From Laetiporus sulphureus 93-53 (Eukaryota > Basidiomycota > Agaricomycetes > Polyporales > Laetiporaceae), in assembly GCF_001632365.1 (NCBI RefSeq), contig NW_024468552.1, forward strand, positions 143,593-207,592: DNA of 64,000 nucleotides, given 5' to 3'. A program made the translations under genes and the position numbers. The notes under the pieces were generated by a model that saw only the letters and a program-made list of their open reading frames with translations, made no database searches and was not told the DNA's origin. This document shows positions 11,733-24,026 of this stretch, in pieces; position 1 is the first letter of the stretch; each line of letters opens with the position of its first letter.

Positions 11733-13804
11733 TCACCCGAATCCTAATACAAGTCCAACTAAATCACGCCATCCACGACGAACAGTTATCCTGACGCCGC
11801 CTCCGTATTCGTCTGCAAGCCATTCAAGAAATCGAGCATCCAATCCACTGAATGGTGCTAGCTCGAACGACGCAACGTCTTTGGGAGTCAGTACGACAAC
11901 ATCCGGGGGGCCTTCGTGACGTGACTGCGTGCGGCGCTGAGGGAGGAGCTCTGCCAGCCGCTCGAGCATCATCACCGTGTTTGCATGGAACGTCTGGAGG
12001 AGCGCGAGAGTCGTCAGCACCTGGCGTGTGCGTCGCGCGCTCCTTCCGGCTTCCACGTGGGTAATCATGGCGAAATCCTTCCTGGGCGAGGTAGATGTGG
12101 ACAAGGAACTGGAACCGGCATGTGGTTGGCCATCAGTCTTGGCGCTGCCGCTCGTCCAAGTCCAGATCGACATCCCGCTAGAACGCGCGAGCCCGCGCAG
12201 CGTGCGCCCCGAAGAGCTTGTCGCGTCAGGTGAAGGCCGTCCTTCGATGCCCACCCCAACGTTCCGCACATACGGGTTCGCGTTCTTGCGCAGGGTGAGG
12301 TCGTCCTCGCCCTCTAGGCGTATGCTGCCCCAGTTCTCAGGGCGAGCAGCGGAGGGCGTACAGGATGGAGAGGGGCCACTGCGCCACGAGCCCATCCAGA
12401 GCCCGGCGCACATGACGCAGACGTCCTCGTAAACTCTCCAGATATCTGTCCATGAGCTAGTACTGGAACGAATCTTGCTGTCTGTGTTTGTTGATAATGG
12501 TTCACAGCAGACATCGTGGTGTTCTCCTGCATCTAGTTGCAGTAGCCGGTCGATTTCGGTCCACTAAAATCGTACTGTGAGGAGACGAACAACGCAAGAG
12601 AAATAATGAACCTACGAGTTTTGCATCACTCCAGGTGAACCGTACTACTGACAGCCGATGTGTAGGTCCACGTCCATGGACTTGCTCTGTCGGCTTGCTC
12701 ACATAGAAGGTCGGGCGGGTATTGGGCGTCGATGTTCGGAGATCAACCAAGAGGTCATAACACTGCGGCTTCTCGAGGAATATGGCGTCCGTTGTGCATG
12801 CGATCCACCCGCGACCTGACTTGCTCTCCTCATCAAGTTTGGGTAGATCACTCAGGGTGACCATCCCGAGCACTCTGATCCCTTCTCTTGACTTGCCCTT
12901 CGCTCTCCGTGTTGGTGTCTCCTCCCCAATCGTTGTCAGGCCTTCTACCCCAGTAGCCTGGAATTGGTAACACATGTCTGCGGCAACCTGACATAAAATG
13001 CACGCAGCCTCGACGGGGGGAAGGGTATATATAAGGATCCGCCGCCGTCCGAGGACATGCTTATACAGGGTGAGAGATGACGGACCGAGGATGCGCAGGA
13101 GATGAGGTAGGTGTATGGTCGGGTCCGTATCGAGGGCGCTATCTTCGCTGTCCAGCTCGGCATCCCAGCCTCTCCAACTACCTGTGCCACCGAGATCGGC
13201 ACGACGTACCTTGCGCTCTTCGAAGAACTGCCGCGCAGGTTCCCAGTCATCGTCCACAGGCACAAGAATGTCTCGATCTCCGAGTGAGGAGTGAATAGAC
13301 TGGAAGAGCTCCTTCAGAGCTGGGACATGTAGCCAGGGTCGTGGTCGTGCAGACTTGGCAAGGAGGATACCGAGAGAGGAGAGACGAAATCCGCGATGAC
13401 CTGCTTCTGTCGTGTGTTGACGGTGAAAGACACAGACACCCGGGTGGTCGCCCTTGGTGAAGTACCTAGATCGTCATAATAAAAACTGTACAGAGGAGAG
13501 CGTCCAAATATGCCCACACTACGTCTCGTTCCATCAAGTGTAAGCCACTGGGGAGGCAGCTGAACTCGACATGCTGCAGATCGAGGTCTGAGGATGGTCA
13601 ATGCATGCCGATCTAGAGCAAAGTAGATCCTCGTACCTTCGCTTGCCTTCAACGACCAGTCAAGAACGTTACCTTGAGTCGGATGAAATGCGGCATGGAA
13701 TATCGCGACTAGAATGCTCTGTAAACGACCTGTGTCAACTGAAGCACAGCATCAGACGCACCTACATCCTGGGGCACCTTTCCCTTCGATTCCAGCGGCT
13801 GCAT
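11733..13804 (-). CDS. DENND11/LCHN-like DENN-domain protein (DUF4484/Anr2 family)
   Basis: Predicted membrane-trafficking regulator of the DENND11 (LCHN) family, a DENN-type Rab regulator. The start is ATG 13804 (MQPLESKGKVPQD). Spliced exons give FHPTQGNVLDWSL, the conserved LPSGLH segment, VYFTKGDHPGVCVF, ARPRPWLHVPALKELFQ, then the family core LYKHVLGRRRILIYTLPPVEAACILCQVAADM. A C-terminal part reads EDVCVMCAGLWMGSW..GSIRLEGEDD, and its frame runs to the stop at 11733. The last intron (about 12630-12530) has a donor choice I cannot settle; one option keeps frame through a HHDVCCEP stretch. The gene shares a 332-nt promoter region with the Sac3 gene. The Rab partner cannot be inferred from sequence. 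Confidence 0.82.
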
Positions 13805-14136
13805 GATGGCCCTTGCACAACGCCACTCGCCGGTGCAACGAGGTATGCAACGAGTGAAGGAATGCTATAATCCGAAACAATGAGAACGCCGCAGTCAATC
13901 GTTCGTGAGGAGTAAGTAGGTGGACACTAACGAGCCGTTACCTGGGCGGCTGTGATTTCCATCTATGCTATCGCTTATAAATAATATTACGTAATTACAA
14001 CGATATCGAAAATTTCCCACATAAGCCTAGCCGATCGCGTGTCTTGTGGCCACAATCGTCCGTCCTTCGTTCACCTTGCTCCCGGACTACAACGCGAACA
14101 CGCGTTTGTCGTTCCCGGAGACATTTGATGCTCACC
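13805..14136. promoter_or_regulatory. Bidirectional promoter between DENND11-like and Sac3 genes
   Basis: Only 332 nt separate the start codons of two divergent housekeeping genes, so both promoters must lie in or overlap this stretch. No clear TATA box is visible near either start; an AT-rich patch occurs at about 13970-14000. Confidence 0.5.
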
Positions 14137-17100
14137 ATGACGGACAACGCGTTAGCCAATGGACGCCTTCCCCGCGCGAACGGCACAGGAGGCCAAGGCC
14201 GCATTCCGTTCAAGAGCAAGAAGCGGATCGCCACCGCTGGACACGGTAGCGACGCAGAACGCGGGGAGCGTAGTGGCCACCGTAGGAGATCCAGCGGAAG
14301 GAGTAGAAGCAACGGATCGGCATCACCGCACTTAGTCGTTCCGGAAGCTCACCATGACGGCGGTGCAAGCGGCACCGAAGACGATCGCAGCGCAGAAGAG
14401 GACGCTGGCGCGGAGGAGAGTGATCACCTCGATGCTGATGCAGATATGGTGGATTCTGATTCGCACGAGAAACGCGAACGGGGTTGGCGAGAGGTGCGTA
14501 TGTAGACTGGTCATGAGATGTAGGCCAACTTACGCCCTTTGTAGCTCGTGAAAGCACGCGAAGACGAGCGGAAGAAAGCCATTGCTGAAGGGAAGATGGA
14601 CGATCCGAAAGTTCCGAAGCGATTGGAAGAAGCCATCACAATGGTTGGGACATGCCAGGACATGTGCCCAAGGTTCGAGCGATACCGACGTGAGAGGGAG
14701 AATAACCTGGACAAGTGGGAGGTGGTACGTGCCTTCTACATCATGCCTTTCATCTTCCGGTCACTCCTTTTATATAGTTACCGGGGACAAAACGAGTCGA
14801 CCACGGACGAGCAGTCAAGATCTATGAGCGTGCGGCAGGAGACAAGACGCTGCCTTCAGATCTGCGGCCGCCTGCAGTTCTCAAGGTATGTATATGATCA
14901 GCATTTGGATCAGATAAGTATCTAATGGAGAATTCGCAGAAAACGCTTGATTACTTATTTCACGATCTTATTGAGAGGGGCGGATTCTCCCAGACATACG
15001 AATTCATTCGTGACCGTTCCCGCGCAGTCCGCAACGACTTCACGATGCAACATGAACGCGGTGCCATTGCCATCGAATGCCACGACCGCTGTGCCCGCTT
15101 CCATATTCTAGCTATTCATCTAGAACGAGACAATCCAGCTTTCTCTCTGCAGATGGAGGAGCAACAGCTGGCAAACAGTATGTCACGTTCTGTCCCTCCA
15201 TTGTTTTTAGCCCTGTTTTCACGGATGATTTACAGCACTTCAAAGCCTGAAAGAGTTCTATGAAGACCAGCGTGGTAAATATCAAGCACCAACAGAGCTT
15301 GAGATGCGCGTATATGGTCGTCTGCTCCACATCCGCAACCAAGTGGAACGAGGCGAGGTCATTCCTGAGGAGATTACATCCAATCCGATCTTCCAGTACA
15401 CGACGGACTTCCGCAAACGCGTACAGGCCGTGAGCGTGCCAATCACGAAGACCTCACCTCTGGTGGCTGACAGTGAAGCGATGAAGATCTTCGCGAAGCT
15501 CGACGCAGTGCTCACACAGCAGGGCAATACCGTGATGATATACCTTGTTGCTTGTATATTAGAGCGGCACTTCGGTCCAATGGCCATCCTCAACATCGAA
15601 GGGTTGCGCGGCGACCTTACCATCCCGGAAATTATTGACGGTGTCTCTAGGCCAGCGAGGGTGCGAGCTGCACCTGGACTGTCTGTGTCTAGTCCTAGCG
15701 CTTCAGTGTCTAACGCACAGGCCATTTCCTCCGAATCGTTTACATCGAACACGCCTGCATTCGGTGCTTACACTGGAGATACCTTGAAACCCATTGCTAG
15801 TACCTCTAAAGTCAACCCCTCGGGGTCTATGCGCTTCGCGTCCGCCGAAGACGCTCGTGCATGGTCTAGATCTGCTGTTATTCCCAGCTGGTCGGAGAGT
15901 CCTGCACAGAATATCCCTTCCTCTGATACTGGCGGCGTGTCGATGCCCATCAGCACACCGACGCCGGCCAAGTCTGCATTCAGCAATATCTTATCGACGT
16001 CAAATGCATTCAATGCCACTAGTTCAGTCACACCCCCGGCGACATCTGCCCCGGCCAAGTCTGCCTTTGCTACTTTGGCATCTACGCCAAACGCATTCGG
16101 GATTTCCTTTGCAACGTCATCTTCAGGCTCGGTGATTAGCAATGACACGCCTAAGTCAGCCTTTGCACCTCCTGCAGTTCCCCCGCCATTACAACCTTCC
16201 GTCGCTATTTCCTCCTCTCAATCAGCACCGTCAACGTTGAGTGGCTCAATCGTTACGACGACCGCTGAGTACTCCTTGCAACCCAGCCGATCGGCAGTCT
16301 TCCAAAGCACATCTGCGACCGCGACTACAGCCATTACTGCGACACCTGCTGCCGCGGTTACCGAGCCGAAGTCCTTGAATCCTGCCGCACCGTCCTTCCA
16401 GCATACAAGGGCTTTACCATATCCTGTCAAAGCGACGCCGCCCCCATCGAGCGCACCGTCACCGCCCGTTTTCCCCTCTGCCTCTATCGAGACTACTCCC
16501 GCACGATCGGGGCCGGCCGTTCCACCATATCCTTTTAAATTTCCACAACCGTCGGCCTATGCTGCACCCTCTGGTGTATTCTCTACATCAGCATCTTTCA
16601 TACCCCCGCCAGCCTGGTCCACGCCCACTCAAGAAACTCAGGCAGAAGGCTCTGTCACACCACGAATAGTCGAGAGGCGGCAAACATTGTGGGACATTCC
16701 CAGTTCCGTATCGCCTCAATCACGAGTGGAGACTCCTGCTGAACCCATCTCGACTCCTGCAGAACGGCCACTGACCGTCCAACGTCCAGAATTGACTCCT
16801 TTGGCGCCGCCAATGTTAGAGAAGATCCAGCCCGTGGCACTTCCTCCTACACCAACATCGCGATGGTTTGACTCCGGCTCGCAAAGACCTTCCTTTCTTC
16901 AAGGCAGGAAGAAGTCACTCCAAAGTTTTCCTACACTCCAGATGCCTGGGACTCCGTCGTCTGCAGAGATATTGAGCCCACTTCAACTCAATACTCCTGT
17001 AACGTCGAAATCATTTTTCTCAGTGACTGCTGAAAGTTCAACATCTCAAGAGCCGAGCACTCCGTCGACATCGCGTGTCCGAGCGACATACCTTGAAGGA

Positions 17101-19216
17101 ACTGTTGGGGAATCTCAGATGAACGGGGAAGTTCGGCCTAGCCCAATCAGCAAGGCTGCAGGAGAAGAGCTCAAACAGAAGGCATCCTTGTTTCGATGTA
17201 GACTGCTGAAGAGGTCACTTAGACGTTGGAAAGAAAAGGCAAATGATCGTCTCGAAGCTATGGGTGCCTTTGAGAGGAGCGAAATCTACAAGGCGAAGCT
17301 TCATCGAGAACGCTTATCCAGCAGTTACAGCACAGGTTCCATCGCAAGTAGATCAAATCACGAGCCAAACAAAAGGAGAAGGGTATCTTCTATAGAACCC
17401 GGCCGATCTAGACGTCCTACCGGGCGTATAGAGGGAATACATCTCTGGCCTTTCACGGATAAAGACCTGGCGAAACGATTCAAAGAGGTGCAGCATTCAT
17501 CCTCGTCGCTTGGCGACCTTTTTGAAAGAAACATAGTTCTCATTATGCTTTGTCCGTTGTCATCAGACTCAAGAAGAACATGAGCGTCGATGGGCCCGAG
17601 GATCTTTCTTGCGGTCCATTCGCCAGCATGTGACGGTCTCGTCGCCGGGAGGTCAGCCTTCATCCGAATGGCGTTTGTGGTTATCTATGAATCCAGTGCA
17701 CGATGGAACTGCGATTTGGCTGGAGCATAAATTTGACGTTCCTGCCTCGGGCACGTGGGACTCGGAGAAAACCTTCTCCATACCCGCGATACCCAACGCA
17801 CATCGCTCGATATCACGCGGATCCCCTGGTCTCATTGTCTTTGAATGCACGCCTCTCAATGACCTACAAGATGATCTCGAAAAGTTAGTGCGATCCGCCT
17901 ATCATCAGCAATCACGATGTATGACGTATGAACCTGTTTAGAAAATACCGCGTACTGGATGATTGTTCACGTCTACGTGATATTATCAAGAATCTTCCTG
18001 CTGCGGAACACTTACGATTCACTCCAACTCTGGTGGTTCTGCAATGGTCAGCGGAGAAGGAGAATGAGGCTGCTCAGGACTTCGTTAATATGGTGCGTTG
18101 TGTGTCTTGCGTAAAAGATGATCGCTTAGACCCTGTGCAGGCCAAGAAGAAAGTTAATCAGGGTGTTCTACGGGATGTTTCCACCTTCATGATACCGTCG
18201 ACAACAACAGATTTGGACAGCAAGTTCCAAGAGTACCTAGGGACTGTGCAGTTCGATCTGAATGATCGGCACTCGGTGACTATCGGATGGAGAGGTGCGC
18301 ATCGTCAGCTCAACGAAGGTTCTGCTCGAGCGTTGACAAGGCCACCTAGATTTGGTCAATAATTTCACTGTTCCGTATGCAGCTGCTGTCGCGGATTGGC
18401 TGGAGTCATGTTGGGTCAACCAGAAGTGTGAGCTGATATCATCATCCACTCCTTGTGTCATCGCTGAATGTTTCGCAGTGGATGGAGCTCGTTATGGCGA
18501 AGTCGTGAGGATCGTCAAGGAGCTTCAGGAGGAAGTCGCGCGTTCCATTTTGAAGGTGGTCGGTCGTGCCTCAGATAACATGGCACCTGCGTCGACAGAT
18601 TTCGATTCGGCCGCTGCGCTCGGCAAAGGTGCGTAAATTGCCTTCATCATGACAGCATTGTCTGAAGTCGTCTGGAAGATCAAATGCTAGGACCTTTCCT
18701 CGACCAGGTTATGGAAGAACCCGTGAATATCGCGGAGCATACAGCTGGGATACATTCAACTTCCCGCTTCTTGCTACCCAAGGCTCGGCTGGAAGATGCT
18801 GTCGAACAGCTAGAGTCGATCCTTGAATGTCGCCGCGAGAGCCTGTTTGCAGTTTTGGCCCCTCCTCCGCCGGCCCCTTCTCCGCCGGTTCGTCAGCCCT
18901 CGCCCGGGAAACGGGCGGCAGAAGAAGACGATATCAGCGAACGGTCAGTACCCAGTCTCTGCTGTTGACTTGAAGTTATCAGTTCTGATACTGTTTGCTC
19001 AGATTGATGGCATCTATATCGCGCAAAAGGATGAGAGCGGACAGTTTTCCCGGCATTGACGAGAGTGTTTCTGCTGAGAATGCTGCGTTCCTGTCATCAC
19101 CATCACCAGCATCGACGTCTTCTGTGGGTGGTTCGGAAAAACCACGTGTCACTGCTGCTATGCTCCGCTCTCTCGCTCGGGATGTATTGAAAACACATGG
19201 AGGCAAACGGACGTGA
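14137..19216 (+). CDS. SAC3: Sac3/GANP nuclear mRNA export factor
   Basis: Scaffold of the TREX-2 complex, which links transcription to mRNA export at the nuclear pore. I resolve 12 exons: 14137-14493, 14545-14724, 14778-14885, 14940-15177, 15236-17487, 17567-17883, 17942-18092, 18141-18294, 18350-18427, 18479-18628, 18679-18943, 19003-19216. They sum to 1,487 aa in frame. The Sac3 homology region is unmistakable: VGTCQDMCPRFERYRRE, PGTKRVDHGRAVKIYERAAG, KTLDYLFHDLIERGGF and RDRSRAVRNDFTMQHE. It is preceded by an acidic Ser-rich N-terminus. A long Ser/Pro/Thr-rich disordered tail follows, with repeats around AKSAF..NAF, then a charged region and a conserved C-terminal part. The start has a good context (caccATGa). 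It is divergent from the DENN gene and convergent with GPN1. Confidence 0.93.
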
Positions 19217-19750
19217 AAGCGGATTTAAAGATGTTAACTAACTAACACCTCTTCGTTGCTCAGAAGAGGCGATTTCACTGTTCACTCTATCTTGCTCCCG
19301 GGACTATACGTTCTGTTCAATCATCATCTGCTGTAACATCTCGCAATCATCGCATTTCAATTCCGTCTGTTTTGTTCGTTGTCTGTTAATGTAGTAGTCG
19401 TGTTGGAAGTTATAGGATCAGAGGCTCGAGTTCAACTTCTGTGAGATGCACTGCTCGTTAAGGCGGCTGCTCAGTGGCACATCGCATCCGCACGATGCTC
19501 GCTCTGTATGTTCAAATGCATCCCTTCGCCTCACTTGCTTTGAGATTTCTGAAACATAGCACGCGTTGTCGATGTTGCATATACTATATATATAACGCTA
19601 CAATATTTTGAACCATACAGATCGCATATGGAGAGCGACAAGATTTGTTCGAGCACAAGTTCGAGCAAACGTCTTCTATGAAAAATACAAGTCCGAGCTC
19701 AGAAGACAGGAAGTGCGTCGCTGTACCGGATCCGCATCTCTAGCATATCT

Positions 19751-21302
19751 TCAGCCAGGTCGTGGCCAGTTGACTCCCTCATCATCCCCCCGCCGCATCC
19801 TTGTGACGTCGATGTACTGCCCTGGCCAATGCTCCTCACCTTAGACGTACCACTCAGCTTCTAATGTATGAAAAGTACCGCACGGACCAACACTCACTGC
19901 GGTCAATGATGTTCATCTCCGTGTCGTCTTCTTCCTCTTCCTCCTCGTTCCGTTCCCATCGATCAAATGCCGCCGCATTCGGGTTGCGTGCACGGTCTAC
20001 TGTGAGGTCCTTCATGAGTCTATTCATGGAGTCGTCTTTGGTGGCTTGCAGCGTCTGCTCGCGGGCCGCTTTCGCGCGTTCCAGTTCCGGGAGGTATTCG
20101 CTGTGGATGATGACGAGCCGTAAGATACAGTGTAACCCGATAGAGCTGATCACTATGAACTCACTTCTCGTATTCTGTTCGAGATGCTTTCACAGCGTCG
20201 AAGAACTCCTTTATACCTGCACCTGTCATGCTTGAGACGCCCACGGCCTGTCCACCAGAAGCAGACCGCTGTGAGGTGTTGATTGCGAAGGCAGAGAGGA
20301 AAAAGTTCGTACGGTCAAGTGTTTGTAAAATTCGTCGAGCACCAGGCTCATGCTATTCATGAGGCTGTTCATGTATGTCGGCTCGCCCTCTGCGTCCGTC
20401 GTCCCCCGATGTGTGGCAAGAGCCTCTTGAAAGGCTTCGAAATCGTGCATCCATTCGACGGCAAAGTCATGCGGCTGGACATCTGTTTTGTTGAAGACCA
20501 GGATGAAGGGCAACTTTGTTTTGTAAAGGATGCTGAAAACAGAATCAGTATACAGCATGTAGCGTTGGTAGTTGACGTCAAAACAATCATGCACAGTGAA
20601 GGTGTGCACAATAGATGCGACCTGCTGGAGTTTGGACGTACCTGCACGCATATAGCATATTTGACATGAAAGTAGCAGGAGCAGTGGTCCGTGGTGTGTC
20701 GATTATGTATGCAACGACCGTCGGTAAAGAAGAGGCCACTGCATCTGTGATGATCGCACCCGAGGCAGACCAGGTGAAAATCTCTATTTGACCCGGAGTA
20801 TCGAGGATCACATAGCTGAGCGGTGCGAGGGTTAGCGGGACTCAAAAGAAATCAAATTCAAACACGCACTCGACGTCCTCTGCACGCTTCTCTACAAGAC
20901 CCAGCACCTGGTCAAATTTCGTGGTGAAGAGATTGAGGGCGGTCAAAATCCCTCCGTTCGGACCGAGGTTGTATCTTCATTTCAAGACACAACCGGCAGA
21001 CAAAATTCAGGCATAACGACTGACGAGCGAGGTGGAATAGCCACACACTGCTTCATCACCTCGTGGTAGTCGATAGTATCCCGTATATCAATATTTGCTT
21101 CGAACGGGATATTCGTTACTGCAGGGTCCAGGTTGAGGATGTACGGTGGCGAAGGAGGTTCCAGTGAGTGTAAATACGAGTTGATCCTTTGGACAAACGT
21201 AGTTTTTCCTGCGCCAGCCATGCCAATCGTCATAATAACTACAGGCTTTTTCTTCTCCGGCATAGTAGAAGAGCTAGCGGCAGTGTTTTCGGCGGTGGCC
21301 AT
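19751..21302 (-). CDS. GPN1: GPN-loop GTPase 1
   Basis: GTPase needed for assembly and nuclear import of RNA polymerase II (yeast Npa3). The start is ATG 21302. The P-loop [14 protein letters not shown] lies at about residues 27-40. After the first intron (exon 1 ends at 21049) comes the hallmark NLGPNGG, then [19 protein letters not shown] (G3) and FNKTDVQ (G4). [18 protein letters not shown] segment (G5 region) follows, then a helical [11 protein letters not shown] stretch and an acidic [12 protein letters not shown] tail. The last intron joins NIIDRS to [11 protein letters not shown], which restores frame and ends at 19751. The tail is typical of GPN1 rather than GPN2 or GPN3. The promoter region is shared with the divergent FHA gene. 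Confidence 0.93.
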
Positions 21303-21787
21303 TTTGTGGAAGTCGATGCTGAGGAGAAAGTGCTGAAGCGCCCAAGATTTAAACGAGCGATATATGTACAGACACTTCAGCGTCTCTGCTGTCGCGGCAG
21401 TCCATCATCTCCCCCGGCACACCCATCACCTTTATCCTCAATTTCGACATTGCACAATCATCTCATACTTATTAGCACACATCCTGCTAGCTTTTATATA
21501 GCCATCGCTGTGAATCGCAGGAAAGGACCTTCCGTAGGTTGATGAGCATATTTGACAGCTTCACGGTGGGTATTTCATGATTTGCGACCGGCGCGTTGAC
21601 GTCCACTGTTGAATTCGGCTCGCCTTGCAAAGGAAACGCGAGAGTCTACACGCGTTTTGATCTCGTGCCGCAGGCAGCGAGTCACGACCACAGTAGTCTG
21701 GGAACGGAAAGGGGCGATTGAGCGCCTCGTTGCACTTATCACCCTCAGCCAAACCAGCTCTGCTAACAATCATTCGTTCATTCGCAG
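21303..21787. promoter_or_regulatory. Bidirectional promoter between GPN1 and FHA genes
   Basis: The start codons of two divergent genes lie 485 nt apart. Both promoters should sit here. I see no obvious TATA box. Confidence 0.45.
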
Positions 21788-24026
21788 ATGGACCCCCCAA
21801 GCCCTTTGGTGCGCCCTTTCGCAGCGAGAGACGTTTCTGGTAAGCTGGCGTGTATTGAATTCGCATCGATGTTCAACGGTGATGGACAGGCATCACTCTC
21901 CACGTCCAGAGTGGAGGGGATAACTCACCCGAAGCACTGACGTTTCACAAGTCTATCACTCGGGTGGTTACTATCGGACGCAGGTCGCGCGAGTCTCTTC
22001 CAGTGATTGAGCGGGATCGCGCTCGATTCCGCTGTCCGGTCATCAGCCGCAGTCATGCCAAGATTACGTTCACAGAGTATGGCAATGTACGTGTTCGCCA
22101 GCTCACATAGAGCAAAGCCATTGACAACGATTTCTTGAAGGCATACATCATGGACTTGCACTCGCACCACGGCACCCACATACTCAGACCTGGAGAGAGC
22201 GTCTCGAGGCCGATCGAGGCGGAAGCGCCGACCGTCCTTGCGGACGGGGACATCATCACGTTTGGGAAGAGCGTCGGCCACGGCCCCACGCTCGTGCGGC
22301 CGGTGAGCGTGCGTGTGCAGCTCCTGTTCGGCACCAATACCGTATTCAACCCGTCGATGCCGCACAATATCTCGTCCTCGGTTTCTGAGAAGGCTTCTCC
22401 GACAGAATCCTCGGGCCGCTATGGCGTGTACATATTGTCCGACTCTTCATCATCGGTCTCGGGCAGTGAGTCGCCAGACGTCGAGGAGGTCTCGTCTTCG
22501 CAGCCCAATGACGCCGCCCAGAAGGCACCCGGAATGCTGGAGACGCTGCGGCTACTGCCCCTGTTCCCGCTCCGCCTGTCCTGCTCCTCCGACTCCAGAT
22601 CCAGATCGTCGTCTCCGGTGCGGGTGATTGCAACGCCTCAGATAGAGGAGCCAGCAGAGGACGAATGCTCGGACATGTCACAGTCGTCCGAGTCTGAATT
22701 GGACGAGGGAGCGGACGCCCCGCGCGAGTCGAGCATGATTGGCGAATGGCCTCGGTCTCTCAGCCCGCCAAACTCTCCAATGCGCGAGTATAATCTGCAG
22801 CTTTCTGTGGATGAACATGCAAGTGAAGAAAGCGACAGTGTCAAGGATGACTTTCCTCCCTTCGAGCCTTTGCCCTTCGGAATCCTCCCTGATTCTTACG
22901 ATCACGATGTTCATATCGTCGATATGGGCATGCCGCCGCGTGAAAATGAGGAATCGGAAGCGAACGTTGAGCTGAACGAAAATATGTTTCCCGAACCGGA
23001 ACCGTTGAGGTCGGTGTTCACGCGGTCGCCGACTCCTGCAGTACGGAAATCTGTTCTTCGGACCCCGTCTCCGGAGGTATGGTGTTCTTATGTTCACCCC
23101 GTGCCGGAATAGCCCACTAAGTGTAATAGGCTGCTTCACCTCAACCGGACAAGTCGTTGACTGAGCTGGACAACAGAATCAGTGAAGTCTGTGTTAGTAC
23201 CCGCATCTCATTTGCTCACGATGGTGTTCTTGCTTGTCATACGTCCTCTCAGATGCTGACTGCTCAGCAGGACGATATAGCGTGGTTGCGCATGCTGCGC
23301 CGAGAGGATGAAGAGCGTTTTGAAAAGCATGTACAAGAGACTAAGCAGCGACTCGTGCAGCTGGGGACGCAGATGGAGGACATTTCTGCACTCGTCGATG
23401 ACAACGTTGTTCAGCGCGAAACACTTGAGTCGAATATGTCGGAACGCATGAAAAACATTCAAGAAAGTGTCTTGCGCCTGCAAGAGAAGTTCAATGCGAT
23501 AGAGGAAGAGCGCGAGAAGACCAAAGCCGCAGATGCCGAGAAGGCCGCGGACCTGAGCTCCATCAAAGATATATTTGCAGGTTCGTGTGACCGTATTCGT
23601 CGTGCATATAATATGATGAACGCATGCTCTATCCTGCTTTGTCACCAGACATGAAGAGGATGCATGAGACAAGCGAGCGGCGCATGGTCGAGCAATTCGA
23701 GGCTATACGGGCCATGCGCAGGCAAGCAAAGGCCGATGTTGCTCACGCCCTGGCCCAGGTGTCTGCTATCTCGGTTTGTCCTTACCAGTCTGTCTTTGGA
23801 TGTGCATCTCCTCATTTTTTTGCAGACTGCGAACTCGCTCAAACGCAAGCGCGCGGCTGACGACGAAGATGGTGCAGAGGAAGGGGGTGCCATGATGGGT
23901 ACCCGTCGCTGGTCCCGCCCTCTCAAGCGCAAACGTGCGATGCAATATGTAGGCGTGATCGCGAAGATGACGACTGCCGCGGCCCTTGGCGCCGCCACCG
24001 CCTGGACGGCCCTTGCGTTCGCTTGA
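21788..24026 (+). CDS. FHA-domain, coiled-coil, tail-anchored protein
   Basis: Phosphothreonine-binding adaptor of unknown partner. First exons are 21788-21839, 21890-22086 and 22141-23076. Later exons lie at about 23130-23180, 23254-23580, 23650-23758 and 23826-24026. The N-terminal FHA domain (residues about 20-130) shows TIGRRSRES, RFRCPVISRSHAKITF and a YIMDLHSHHGTHI strand. A Ser-rich acidic linker follows, with SP/TP motifs such as RSPTPAVRKSVLRTPSPE. Next is a long coiled coil (REDEERFEKHVQETKQRLVQ and on), then a basic RWSRPLKRKRA stretch and a final hydrophobic helix (VGVIAKMTTAAALGAATAW), which suggests a tail anchor. The FHA, coiled-coil, C-terminal anchor plan resembles SLMAP/Far9-Far10 of STRIPAK complexes, but I cannot prove orthology. 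The TP/SP sites could be CDK or MAPK targets. Confidence 0.8.
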
